In this document: positions 24,570 through 36,500 of the stretch, piece after piece
How positions within the stretch are numbered: position 1 is the first letter of the stretch
Layout of the letters: each line of letters opens with the position of its first letter
Assembly: GCA_020746835.1 (NCBI GenBank)
Contig: JAGPNK010000001.1
Coordinates: forward strand, 4,340,001-4,404,000
Reading direction: 5' to 3'
Source of the DNA: Stachybotrys elegans
Lineage: Eukaryota > Ascomycota > Sordariomycetes > Hypocreales > Stachybotryaceae
Length of the DNA stretch: 64,000 nucleotides
Notes under the pieces: model-generated
Told to the model about the DNA's origin: nothing
Database searches by the model: none
What the model saw: only the letters and a program-made list of their open reading frames with translations
Translations under genes and position numbers: made by a program

Positions 24570-27500
24570 AGCAATTTCGAGGGTCGCGTGCACCCACCAT
24601 TGGGGCAACAAATCTTGCTCATGAAGAAGCGAAACCAGCGATATTCACGCTGGTTACCTTCCGGGGAGCCATAGCGGACGATGGCGGGTCAAGCAATGAC
24701 AGCCGCGTACTGTACCCCATTATCGAATGACCAAAATTGCATGGACCAGCATTTCCAGAACATGTCGCCGCAAGACATCAGCCCGCAGGTCCAGCAATCA
24801 CCCCCGCCCGCGTTTCGAAATGAGGGCGTGCGTGGGCTTTACACGTTTCAGAATGCCCCATCAGCAGATCCCTACCCGCAACCCCCTCCCCCATCCCCTT
24901 TTCATCACATCAAGGGTAGATGATTGGCAGCAGAGCCTTGGGCCGCAGGTTAAAGGAGCAGGCTCTTTGTCAGGACCTGCATTGAAGCAGCGAGGAGTGT
25001 GTATCTGACCAGTGTCTGGGAGTCCAAACTCTTCAGAGACCAAGCTCCAGAGGGCCGGAGCTATGTGAAATTATGGTCTGCCTCGCCATCTTGCAGTGTC
25101 TGCCAGTGACAAGAATGAGGGGTTTGGCCTTGGAAGACTCGGGTTGGCCGTGACGGAGGATCCGACTCTATGATGCTCACGATACCTCATAGGCAACCCA
25201 AATGTTAATTTGATGAGATACCCTGAAAGTAATAGACGGCAAGGTATGCAACGCGCCAATTCTATCAGCCTGCCGCTGGGATTCATTGACCTGTATCGCA
25301 GACGCGTCGTATGAATATGTGCCGTGATTCGATAGACAGCTTTGTGTTTTGTTGGATGGAGTCGAGCTGCCTTGCAGCTTGATGATGCACTCCGATCCGC
25401 AACAGCGAGGGGGATGTGAACGAAGCATGTGGTACAGACAGATTATGTGCATTGATTAACCCGTATCAAGATAGGGCCACCTAGGTAGTAGTAATAGGCG
25501 ATTATGGTTGTTGTTGGCAAAATTTGGGAGGTCAAGGGAACAAGCAAGGGAGAGGGCGGGAAGGAAGGAAGGGAAGGCGGAGCGGATTCAAGCGCCGGCT
25601 CTGAGGGGAAGGAAGGGACGGCCGGTCATTGGCCTCTCTTCCCTGCTCGGGTAGGACTTGGTTATCGTCATCATTTGAGAGAGGCATGTCTGGAGGCTTT
25701 TTATTTGTTCTTCTTCTTACTGGGCAATAATTACTACGACGGGGCGCGCTCTTGTTTTGGTAATTGGCAGACTGATGCTACAGCTCTGTTAGATTTTCAA
25801 ACTTCTATCCCTGGATGTTGGCCCTTGAACTATAACATTGTTTGAGCACTGACCAAAACCGGAGGGCCGCCTGCTAGGTACTAAGGTATCTAGAGCCAAG
25901 ATTGAATTCATGAACCATTTGTCAAGCCCAAACAGTGACAGTGAGGCTATTCCGATCATCGTAGCGCCCCTAATACTGAGCTTGGCTCACCTTATTCGAT
26001 GGGGCCCCTTCAGCATATCAACGGCCGCTATATGGGCCAGAGGGATTGCCGAGACACCCCTTGGTAGTTGCAGCTCGCTGGACATCTTCCTCGCCTCACC
26101 AGGCTACCCTAGCCGGACTTGGTGGCCTTCTGGACAGATGATCGATCCCATGCCTCGCATCAGTACCACTGCTGAAGGTGATTGGAACCGACCCGGGCCT
26201 TGGGCTACCTCGATGTTGGGGCCCGTGGCTCTCAGCGTGGGAAGAGGCGCAAGATCCGCCCGGTGATAGGTATTTGATAAAAGAGGGAGGCGCATAATTC
26301 GAATCCCCTTTTAAATTCAAGCACTCGCCAGGCCTCAAGGCAGTTCGATTGTGTCTCAGGGCTTGGGCATCCCGAGGTACCTACCGGCATAGATTGGTAG
26401 GGGTACTAAGGTACTCTCTGCCTGAGCGTTTAGGACATACATATATACAGAAGAAGCACTGCGCTGAGCTTACCTGTGCATGGCTGGTCTCGGACAGGTA
26501 CGGGGGACGGGTATTTGTTGGTGCACCACAGCAAGGCCAGGTACTTTCCGTCGTATTTTTACCCCTTGGTGTGGGCACCGCCATCCGAGAGCTGTTTGCC
26601 CAGAGCTCAAAGGCCACAGTAGGTACACGACCTTTAGGGGCAACACCGTATCTCTGGAGGGCATGACGCGCCAAGTAGTAGCTGCCAGTCGCATCTCAGG
26701 AATTGGGTGCCAAGCGCTATGGGGAGGTACATGCCTGTGTGCGCAGATCCTCCCCAGGTGACAGGTATCGTCGGTGGGGTGCGGCCTGTTGAGAAAGCTG
26801 TTTGGCCTTGGCTCCTAGTGGAGGCACCTACCACCTTACCTGCACAGTACTAGTACTAAGGTACTTGAAGTTTCTCCTGGGTTCCCACTAGTACCTGGGT
26901 ACTACTAACTTGAAGGTGCAGCTCTCGAACCGCCTCGGGGGAGGTACCTGCGTCTTGGATGTGGGAGGCTTCAAGCATGGAATACCTCCTTGGCCAGGTT
27001 TCCTGCTCAACTCCTTTCCATCCCAGCCCAGGCACTCGGTCCCATCCATCCATCCATCCCATACACTGCTACCTCACCAGTACCTTCCTGCTTGTACCTA
27101 TTGCTTAGCACCTTTCTGTCATCCATCCCCCCTTGTTTCTCCAGGCCCCATCATCAACCTCGTCCCTACACCTGGTCTCTCGAGTGGTTTCTCTTCTTCC
27201 TCTAGCACCTGCGTGTCCCTTACACCTCACCCTCTCCCCCCTCTGCCCAATTCCCTCCTCATTCCCTCCTCTATTCCATGAGACTTGTACATTGAATCCC
27301 CTATCCCAAATACCTTTTGTTTTCTTACCTTCTTCCCCTCCTTTTTTTTCTCTTACGCCCAGCAGCTCTTCCCAGGAGGGTGGGCTTTGGTTTGGCTTTT
27401 TCCAACGACGCTGTGCGGCGATCTCCTCGACAACCTCACAGAGTTGCCTTTCGTCCAATCTGCCGCTGCAAGAATACGACCGAAGTCACTCTTCGCCTGA

Positions 27501-27992
27501 CCTCTACCGCCGAGTTTCCTCGTCCCTCGACGGCCAGCTTTTCGGTGCCCGTCATAGTACCACGGTATCCACGAGCCACCTGTCCAACGGGTCTTTTACA
27601 AGGGGCAAGAAAAAAAGAAGCCACACAAAATATCACACTATTGTAATAGCATAGCTGGCTTTGGTATCGCACCAGGCCACTCTTGACCTGCACTCCTTTG
27701 CCTCCGGCCATCTTCTTCTACCTCGATTCGCCTCATCCCGTGCCGCCACTCCTGGATCGGCCCCGGCCTCTGCTCGACGCATCCAACTACATACGCACAA
27801 CTGGCTTTACCCACCTCTCTTATCTTCGATTCGACCCCCGGCGGTTGCCACGAAGCTTCTGAACCCACATCCCCTCCAGCGACACCGAAGCATCGAACGA
27901 CGAGAACAGCCGTGGCTGCGAGAACCCAGAAAGAATACTCCATCTGTCCCTCTTCGAGACCTGTACTCATGAGGTTGACGAGGTAATTGATA
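24570..27992. other. 3.4 kb gene-free stretch and PUF-gene leader
   Basis: No supported gene. 24681-24923 is an open frame just after the receptor stop without recognisable features. From 25480 to 26950 there are many GGTACC, CTAGGTA and TACTAAGGTAC words. From about 27030 the DNA becomes CT-rich, as in long leaders of this genome, up to the PUF-protein start; a 5-codon uORF ends at 27986. Confidence 0.6.
27969..27986 (+). other. uORF immediately before the PUF-protein start codon
   Basis: ATG AGG TTG ACG AGG TAA (MRLTR) ends 6 nt upstream of the main ATG at 27993. Such tight spacing gives little room for reinitiation, so it could dampen translation or favour the downstream in-frame ATG at 28155. 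Confidence 0.5.
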
Positions 27993-30900
27993 ATGTCAAG
28001 TACTAGATCCGACCACCTAGCTCTCGGGTATTCCTCGCATTCTGCGAACCAGACCCGTTCTACTTCCCCTTCCGCCACTAACTCACCACCCATCGACGCG
28101 ACCTCTTCGAGATCTCCCTTTGGTATACCGGGTGCCGTCAGCTCGCCTGGCATCATGGCTGCCAATTCGCGCTCCGGGGCCGGCTCGCCCTCCTCTGACC
28201 TGGCTGCCGCGAGCAGGCTCTACTCCAAGAGGTATGTCATATGTACCATCTAGCACACCCCCTACCCCCTATTATGTTTTGTCATGCGTCCATTTGGGTT
28301 CGCGGCTTCCATGCAGCCTGAAACTTTACCTGGCCAGAGTTTGACACAAAATCAGAGCACGCGAGATCCAGGCACAGGAAGGTGTGCCAGGCATGCCCTC
28401 CAACCCATGGGGCGGTCCGCCTACCAGCGGCAACTCTACTCCCCTCCGAGAGAACATCCCTGAATCCCCAACAGACGGATTCCCCGATTTCGCTCAGCTG
28501 CCCACTCCCGATACTTTACCACAGACTCGTCGAGCTCGAGCTGGAACTGTTCCATCGCGCTTTCCGCCGGGGGCTCCCAACACTGGTGGTCTCCTAAATA
28601 TCCCGGCTGGCCTAGCTCCCAAGTCTACTCGAGGAACACCCACGCAGACTCCCTTCAACAAGACTCCCTCCCCTGGCTTAGACGGCGTGGATACAAGCGG
28701 TGCGAATTCGACGCTTCTCTCCCGTCTGCGGGCGGGGTCTATGCCCCAGCGCAGCCCGTTTGCAACCCTCCCCAACTCAGGTTCTCCCTTTGGCCCCTCC
28801 ATCTTTAGCAGCTGGAACCCCAGTGGTGTTGGCCGCGAGCGTGGTTCTACCCTCGCGAGTATCGCCAGTGTTGGTTCCAACGGCCCCAGCTCGCCCGCCC
28901 AGTCCCAATTCTCCAAGGAGGGAGGTGGTGAATCAGACGTTCATATGAGGACTCTCGATTACCTGGGCCTTGCCGAAACCCCCCAGCAACCACGAGCACA
29001 GCTCGCAACGCCCTATATGCCTAGCCTGGATTTCGCCAGGCAGTCGAGCCGCTTCCGGTCCTACTCTGTCAACAACAAGGACAAGTATGCAGACGATGAA
29101 GACGACTTTGACGCCGACGATATCCCCCTCGAGACCCAATATGCCGCTGCATTGCAGGACCAGCTCGCAGCCACCAATGCTGCCATTCACAGCCATAACC
29201 TCGCCGTTCAGGCTTTTGCCAACCAAGCGACCGCCACTCGACCTCGTGCCCGTACCGCTGGCGTTCTCGATACGCCTGGTAGTCGCCTGATGCGAACATA
29301 CTTTTCCGGCAATAACCCCCCTTCGGGCTCCATGACTCCAGCCGAGATTCGTCTCCAAGATGACAAGGAATACGACGACCTGCCGCAGGCTGTTGCGGGA
29401 ATGACGCTCGGTAGGTCCAACAGCCGCAACGCTGGACTTCTCAGCGCCGACGAGCAAGGTCTCGAAGGTCCTACCAGTGCTCTTTGGCTGGGCAGCATCC
29501 CTACATCGACCACTACCTCAACCCTTGTTGAGATGTTCAAGTCGCACGGTCCAGTCCTGTCTGCCCGTGTCTTGACGCATAAGAACTGTGGCTTCGTCAA
29601 CTTTGAGAGGGTTGAGAGCGCCATCTCAGCCAAGGCGAATATGAACGGCAAGGAGATCTTCCCGGGCGCAGGGCCCATCAGAATCAACTTTGCCAAACCT
29701 CCCTCGGCCTCGAACACCCCAGGCCACGACGGCGTCTTCCCGTCTCCGAGCCCTGATCCGTTTGCAAAGGGCCAGGATGTTGCTTCGGGCAGTGCCACCT
29801 CTCCTTCCGCTGATGCGGCGCCCGCCCTGACCGCAGGGAATGCGACCCCTACCGTCCCACCTCTTCGTGACATGACGGGGGATATTCTCAACATTGTCAG
29901 TCAATTTGGCGCCTCGGACAGCGACAAGATTGTCATCTCCAAGAACGTTCAGTCAGCGATTCAGTTCACCGAGTTCATTGACGAGATCCCACCGATTCGC
30001 GAGCCTACCCACACCAGGGTTTACGATGCCCCCAAGCTTAGAGATATCCGCAAACGCATCGACAACCAAAGTATTCCAGCGGCCGAGCTCGAGATTGTTG
30101 CTAAAGAGATGCTTCCCGAAATTGCCGAGCTCTCCTCCGATTACCTTGGAAATACAGTTGTGCAGAAGCTGTTTGAGAACTGCTCCGACGAACTTCGCGA
30201 CGCCATGCTTGTTGAAATTGCTCCGCACATGGCCGAGATTGGCGTTCACAAAAACGGCACCTGGGCCGCTCAAAAGATCATCGAGGTCTGCAAGACTCCG
30301 AACCAGATGAACATGATCGTGAAGCACCTGCGGCCATACACGGTTCCTCTCTTCCTTGATCAATTTGGCAACTACGTGCTTCAGGGATGCCTGGGCTTTG
30401 GTGCTCCGTACAACGATTTCATCTTTGAGACGATGCTGAGTCGTATGTGGGAGATTGCTCAGGGCCGCTACGGAGCTCGTGCCATGCGAGCCTGCTTGGA
30501 AAGCCACCGTGCCAGTAAACAACAACAGCATATGCTTGCTGCGGCCATTGCGCTTCACAGCGTTCAGCTTGCCACCAACGCAAACGGTGCCTTGCTCTTG
30601 ACTTGGTTCTTGGACACGTGCAATCTCCAGCCCAGACGCACCGTCCTGTCTCCCAGGCTTGTACCTTTCCTGGTCCACCTGTGCACTCACAAGGTTGCCT
30701 CCCTCACTGTCTTGAAGCTTATCAATCAGAAGAATGAGCCTGAGGCCAGGGACATCATCCTCAAGGCGCTGTTTTTCTCTCCAAACGACCAGATCCTCGA
30801 AGCGATTCTGAGCGACCAAACATATGGCGGGACACTCATCTTCAAGGTCATCACAACTCCTTTCTTTGATGAGGCGATTCGCAGTCAAGTTGTGGAGAAC

Positions 30901-31653
30901 GTCAAGAATGTCCTGATTCGAATCAAGGCGCAGCCGGGCCAAGGCTACAAGCGGCTGATGGATGAAGTCGGCCTCTCAACGAGAGGTTCCGGTGCGGCCC
31001 GTGACGCAAGCACACACTCCGAGCACAGACAACGACCGGCTTCGAGGCAGGCAAACCCCAACGGCCACCATGGACAGTCCAACCATTCGAACAAGCAGTT
31101 TTACAACAACATGGGCTCAGGTCCCAACCCTAACTTCGACATGCCATACGGTTCACAGCGGGGTGACAGCACGCCCGACAGTGGCGTTTCGGCTTTCCCG
31201 CCCTACAACCAGAACATGATGTTCAACGGCCCGGGAGCCCCAGTTCCTCCTGGTATGGGCATGCAGCCGATGCAGTATCAGCAGGGTATGATGGGCAGAG
31301 GCGGCCCACAGATGAACTACAACTTTGCCCCAATGCAGGCTGGATACACGGGCTACGGCGGCTCAGGCCCTACGATGGATCAGTATCGCCAGCAAGGCAT
31401 GGCCAACGGCAACCCCATACAGCCACAGGGTGGCCACATGGCCCAGATGCCCAGCGGTCAGCCAACCTTTGCGCCTCCCGGATTCAACGTGAACATGGGC
31501 GCATACGGATACGGCAACATGCCCCCGGGAATGCAAGGCATGGGATACATGCAGCAAGAGCAGGTCAACACCCGACGTGGCCGAGTAAGTCTTCCACTTC
31601 AAGAACTTGGACACCGTTCATGGAGCTAACACCCAATGACGTCAAAGCGATGA
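27993..31653 (+). CDS. RRM and Pumilio-repeat RNA-binding protein (Puf1/Jsn1-Puf2 type)
   Basis: Exons 27993-28231, 28356-31584 and a terminal exon 31648-31653 that encodes only Arg and the stop; 1157 residues. A long Ser/Pro-rich N-terminus precedes one RRM (about 450-530; LWLGSIPTSTTTSTLVEMF, NCGFVNFERVESA) and a block of Pumilio repeats (about 650-960), with repeat cores such as YLGNTVVQKLFEN, NGTWAAQKIIEV and FGNYVLQGCL. The C-terminus is Met/Gln/Gly-rich and prion-like. RRM+PUF is the yeast Jsn1/Puf2 arrangement; those proteins bind mRNAs for membrane and mitochondrial proteins. If the last intron (GTAAGT, GCTAAC) is retained, the stop is at 31629 with a different 15-residue tail. The ATG at 28155 is an alternative start. 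Confidence 0.88.
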
Positions 31654-33543
31654 TGCGATGGACATAGACCTTGTGTAGAGAAAAGTGGGCAAGCAGCCCT
31701 TGCCCTTCACCTTTGATACGCCCCTTTCTATTTTCTCTTTCGACGGGCCCGTTCGCTCAGATCTGTAGATTTCCCATGCGGAGTTGGGAGGTTATGTTCG
31801 GATACAGGTATCTTGTGCACGACAATTCGACTTGAGTTTCATGTTAGCATGCCCGAAAAATTCACAAGGACGAAGACACCTGATGTGATCGGAGTTTGAC
31901 TTGCTATTCTCTGCTTGAGATTTGGATGTATCACAATGCTACGACCACAGGAGGTGCAATACTAGAGGCTACAAGTGCGAGGCTGGCCTCGTGCATTGCG
32001 TCGGGACGGCGGTCTATGCAAGTTGACATTTTGGTCCACCTTGGGTTGATCGGTCACTGCTTACGATTATCATGAAAAAGCAAGGTGTCTATCTGTGTAT
32101 GTATGTAGTTGGTTGGTTTTAACAAGAAGGGCGAGACAGATTGCAACGTCTGGCCTCAGCTTGTATCAAGCATTGCTTTACGTCTCCTTGAATGTATTGC
32201 TACGAGTTTTCACTTGAGCAGTGAACTTTGCCAGGCTCTTGAGTTACACCTGGGAAGTTGCCCCAAGAATGGATGCTGGTCAAGGATGGGTGCGAAAACC
32301 GTACAAGACCTTGTACCCATCGTCTCACTCATTGCACTTCGCACTCTTGAAGACCAAAAGCAGCTATCACGACGAATAGGACACAACATACATCACTCAG
32401 AAATTCCCGCTGTTGGTTTGTTATAGTTTGAAATGGTTCGTGTTGTCATTTTCAGTTAAGTACGGGGGGATATCAGTGAAGCAGAAACCTGACTACAAGA
32501 GGAAGACGACAAGGTCGAATGGGGGGGGGGGTTCCCCTTTTGCGTGGCTGATGAGGAAGAAAAATGGAAAACGAAATATAAGTTTGACCCTGAAACGCAA
32601 CGAGTTTCCCTTGTAGAAAGAAGAAAGAGGAAAAGTTGATAGAAAAACGCACGTTTACAAAGAGGCTGGCCACCCAGGCCCCCCCTATCTACTCTTGTCC
32701 TTGGAATGCTTCTGAGGAGCAAGACGGAGGGGGGAATGTATCATACAAAACACAAAAGAAGAAGAAGAAAAGAGTATTTAAGAGAAAGCGTGAGAGAGAA
32801 GGATGGAAGTCGAGGCAACCATTCGTGTGCAAAATCGTACGTAAAGTGAAATCCGCCTATATTTCCCTAATCCCTGGCAGCATCTCTTGCGTGTAGGGAG
32901 ATGACGCGTCGGGGAGAAAAAGAAAAGCACAAACTTTGAAAATATCAAACTCGGGGCTCTAGAGCGCGAGGCATACAAGCTCGATCCCTTGGGGACAGTC
33001 AATCAGTCCGAACCAGCGCGTCCCATAGCTGTGAAGGAGCGATACGGGACATGGAGATGACGGGGGTGGTGTGGTCCGTCCCCCCAAGGTTGGTCGGAAA
33101 AGTGAGGCGAGGTGGGGGGAGAAGAGGGGCGGGGCGGCCACACAAAGAGCCCATATTACTCGTATAACACAGAGGGTGGTTGTAAGGTATTTTGTAGAGA
33201 AGTCATCCGAGAGACATGAGGGGGAGTTATGAGGAGGCAGTGTCGCAGAGATGGGCAGCGCAAGGCGTCGGCGATGGCGATGCAGTCATTTCTATGATGC
33301 TGTTGTGACGTATGTGTCACCGGCTCGATTCGAATGTCGCAAGCTTGTCGCAAAAGTAAGAGAATCGATATGAAAAGACCCGGGGACGATGGCGTATTAT
33401 GAGATCATGCAGCTCATTCTTTCTATAGGGAAAGCCGACAAAGTGGTCCAAGGGTTGGTATCCGACCGTATCAGGCGGCGGTGGCCAAGAGAGGATATGC
33501 GCACCAAAAGGGCAGGGCGAGAAGAGAGGCGTTTGCGACCAGA
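31654..33543. other. Convergent intergenic region of 1.9 kb
   Basis: 3' flanks of the PUF gene (+) and the PHD gene (-). AT-richer, with an 11-G run at 32521 and A-rich DNA near 32760. No coding signal was seen. Confidence 0.65.
32521..32531 (+). repeat. Poly-G run (11 nt)
   Basis: Eleven consecutive G in intergenic DNA; prone to length error in sequencing. Confidence 0.9.
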
Positions 33544-36500
33544 TCAATCCAGATCCATGGAGCTTTCCGCAATATCGACCTCGGCTTGGTCGATGGTCGA
33601 AGGGGGAGTCGGTTCGGTAGCAGGAGGGAGAACCATGGGCTCGACCTTTTCGAGGCCCTCCGCGTCACCAGCCGGCTCGGAGATGGGAGTCGTCCCTTGG
33701 ATGATCATGTCTGGCGAGGTGGGTGCCTTCTGCTCGTCTCCCAGGAGAAATCTAATTCTCGAGGACATGGCATCCATCTGTAAGAGCATGACGCGGAGTC
33801 CGAGACGGTCAGAATCGGTCAGGATACCAGTCGCTAGGTTGGTAGCATTCGCTTTTGCCATCAGACTCAAAACGCCAGGGTCAACATTCTCCTGAAATAA
33901 GACGTTAACACAGGCTTCATGGATAACACGGGGCCAACCAAGGCTTACGAGAAGCGCGTCGCGGAGCTGATCAATCCCCTCGGACCGGCTTTGCTGCAGG
34001 CTGACGAGGTTCAAAGACAGTTGCATCTCGTCAACATTGCGCGCAAAGTCTGCGCCCCGAATTGGATCGGCCCCGTAGGAAAGCGTCGTCGGGGGCGGAG
34101 GATATGGCACCACCTTGGGCTCGTTTCGACGAGCGCCGTAGCCTGCACCTTTACTCCGAAGCCTAGGAGCACTGTTAGATGATGGTTCCTGACTGGTTCA
34201 ATGGACTCGGGCGACTTACTGTTCTATGACATCGAGTATCACAGTCTTGGGGGGCACCTTGTATGTTCGGCCAAACGATTGAGTGTCAGGCCAGCCAGAA
34301 TCGTTAGTCTCCTCGGGCACGTCTGTCCAATCAATCTCGATATGGCCGTTATTCTTCAGGCCACGGCTAATGGCAGGGGTGATTGGCTGCGCTCCCTTGA
34401 GCTTCCGGAAGCGATGGGCTGGAGCCAGGCTGGGTGCCCCGATCAAGACATCATCCACGTGAGCCGGGCAGCGCCAAGTCTTGAGCACCGGCGGTACAGC
34501 CAGCGGGGGGTCCAGACAGTCGATGTGCCAATACAGAGTGCAGACGCTGCAAGGTATTATGGAGCGAATGTCTGTCGCGGGTTTCTGGCAATCATGGCAT
34601 AGGACGGCCTGGCCATCCTCGCGCTGCTTGTAAAAGTCAGGCACCTCCTCGTAGCCCGATTTTTTCCTGTAGGTTTGGCCATGGTTAGCTATCGTTTAGC
34701 TGACGTGGGATCAGTTCCCCTGGCTGGGGGGCCGCTGTAATAATAATCATGGATGGGGGTTTTTGCCACCTACCTGGCTGCCTTGCCTGTAGCTACGTCC
34801 TCGTAGTCACCGTCAGCACCAGCCTTGACTCCTTCGAAGCGATTTTGCAGCTTCTTAGGCAGGCTGAAGGCTCGGGGGATCGTCTTCTCCAGGTTGTTGA
34901 GCGCGCTGCCGAACACACCCTTGTGAATGGGCACACGGGATGGAAATTTCTTGACCAGACACTCGTTGCAGTACCACTCATCGGGCAGACTCTCCGACTG
35001 GATCATGTCCACACACTCAAAGTGGAAAGATCGAGGGCAGCCATCACAGCAGACGACGTCGCCGTTGTTTCCACAGGCTGAGCAGTACTCATCGTTGTCG
35101 GCAGGCTGTGGTGGCAAGTTAGTAAGTGAATGCCAGAATGAAGTGCACGAATGGTGGATTGGCTGAGTGGGCATGCATGAGGCAGAGGACGCGCAGTCAC
35201 CGCATTGTCTGATGCCACGGCAAGCACGGCGCTCGCCTTCGAAACAAGCAAAGACGTGTGCTGGCCACTAAAAAGTGCATGCGTGTCTGTTGATCCTTGT
35301 TCCGGTGGGCCGCGGCCACGATAATCCCACTCCCACAGCCGGGGCTGGCGTAGGGGAGATGACGCTGGCCAGGACAGTCGCGCTCAGGCGCAGGCAAACA
35401 AGGAGGCAGCACACTGGTGTAACGGGCAAAGACGAGAAATGAAGACGATGGGGAAATGCAGCTGGCGATGATGCCTCTCACGACGTACCTGATCTTTTGG
35501 TGTGCCGTTGATCGCGGATGAATTTCCCTCACCAACGGAACGCGGCACTCCTGCCGCAGTGCCTCCCTTTCTCTTGATGGGCCTGTGAAAATCATGATTA
35601 GCGACCGTGTAACTCGGCGAAAATTCCATCAAATAGAAGGTGGCGACAAGAAGATCAGCCTTTGACGCTTGAATATTCTCAAGGGCCTTGAAAAATGTGT
35701 GGGAAAATGCCAAAGTGCAGTGAGGCACAGCCGACGCGTGGCTCTTTGATCCGTCATGAGCGCAGCACACTCGTCATCGAATACTGGCACTCGCTCCATG
35801 CGCACCACCAACAAAACTAAAAGATGAGGAGAGAGAGGGAGGGAGGCAGAGGATACTCACGATGATTTGACGCGAAGGCCAGTCCTCGGTCGCTTGGCCG
35901 GGCGCAGGTTGGTCGGGGTCACAGCACGAGAGCCGACAGTAGAGCTTCCATCAGGCAGCGGTGGCGACAGAGCGATGGGAGATGCGATGGTGCTTTCGCC
36001 ATCATCAGCCGGCCGCTTGCTCGCTGAGCGCGTAGCTCGCGTGGCGATGGAGGCAACAGTCGAAGGGCGCGTCTTTCTCGTCTTCTTAACAGGAGTCACG
36101 TCGCGCTCCGGGTCAAAGCCCCTTGGGCTGTCGGGGTCGCGCCCGCGAACAGAACTCTCGAGGGCGGTGAAGCCGTTGGTGACCTTCTGGGCCTCCCGCC
36201 GCCTGCTCCAGGCCGCCTCCGAGTCTTCATCTAGCATAGGCGCCTTGACAGCAGAATCCTTGGACGACTTGGCCGACTTGGGAGGCGGGTTTGGCGAGGA
36301 CTCGAGGACGGCGAGCCTGCCGGGCATGCTGGCGTAGGGCGGCTTTGATGAGAGTGAAGAGGAGGAGGCAGCAGGAGGAGGAAGAGTATAGCCAGAAGAG
36401 GCCGACGAGTGATTGGCGATGGTGGTGGAAGTGAGTGTGTGACCTGGAATGGTGGGTGAGTTTGATCCAGATGTGCTGGGCAAGGCCTGCTTTGCTTTGC

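Noticed and set aside
24681..24923. 80-codon frame just downstream of the CFEM receptor
   Set aside because: Pro/Gln-rich, no recognisable domain, and not joined to the receptor by a plausible intron.
26270..26310. TTCGAATCCCC resembling a tRNA T-arm/B-box
   Set aside because: The flanking bases do not form a 5-bp T-stem, and no A-box or acceptor stem is present upstream.
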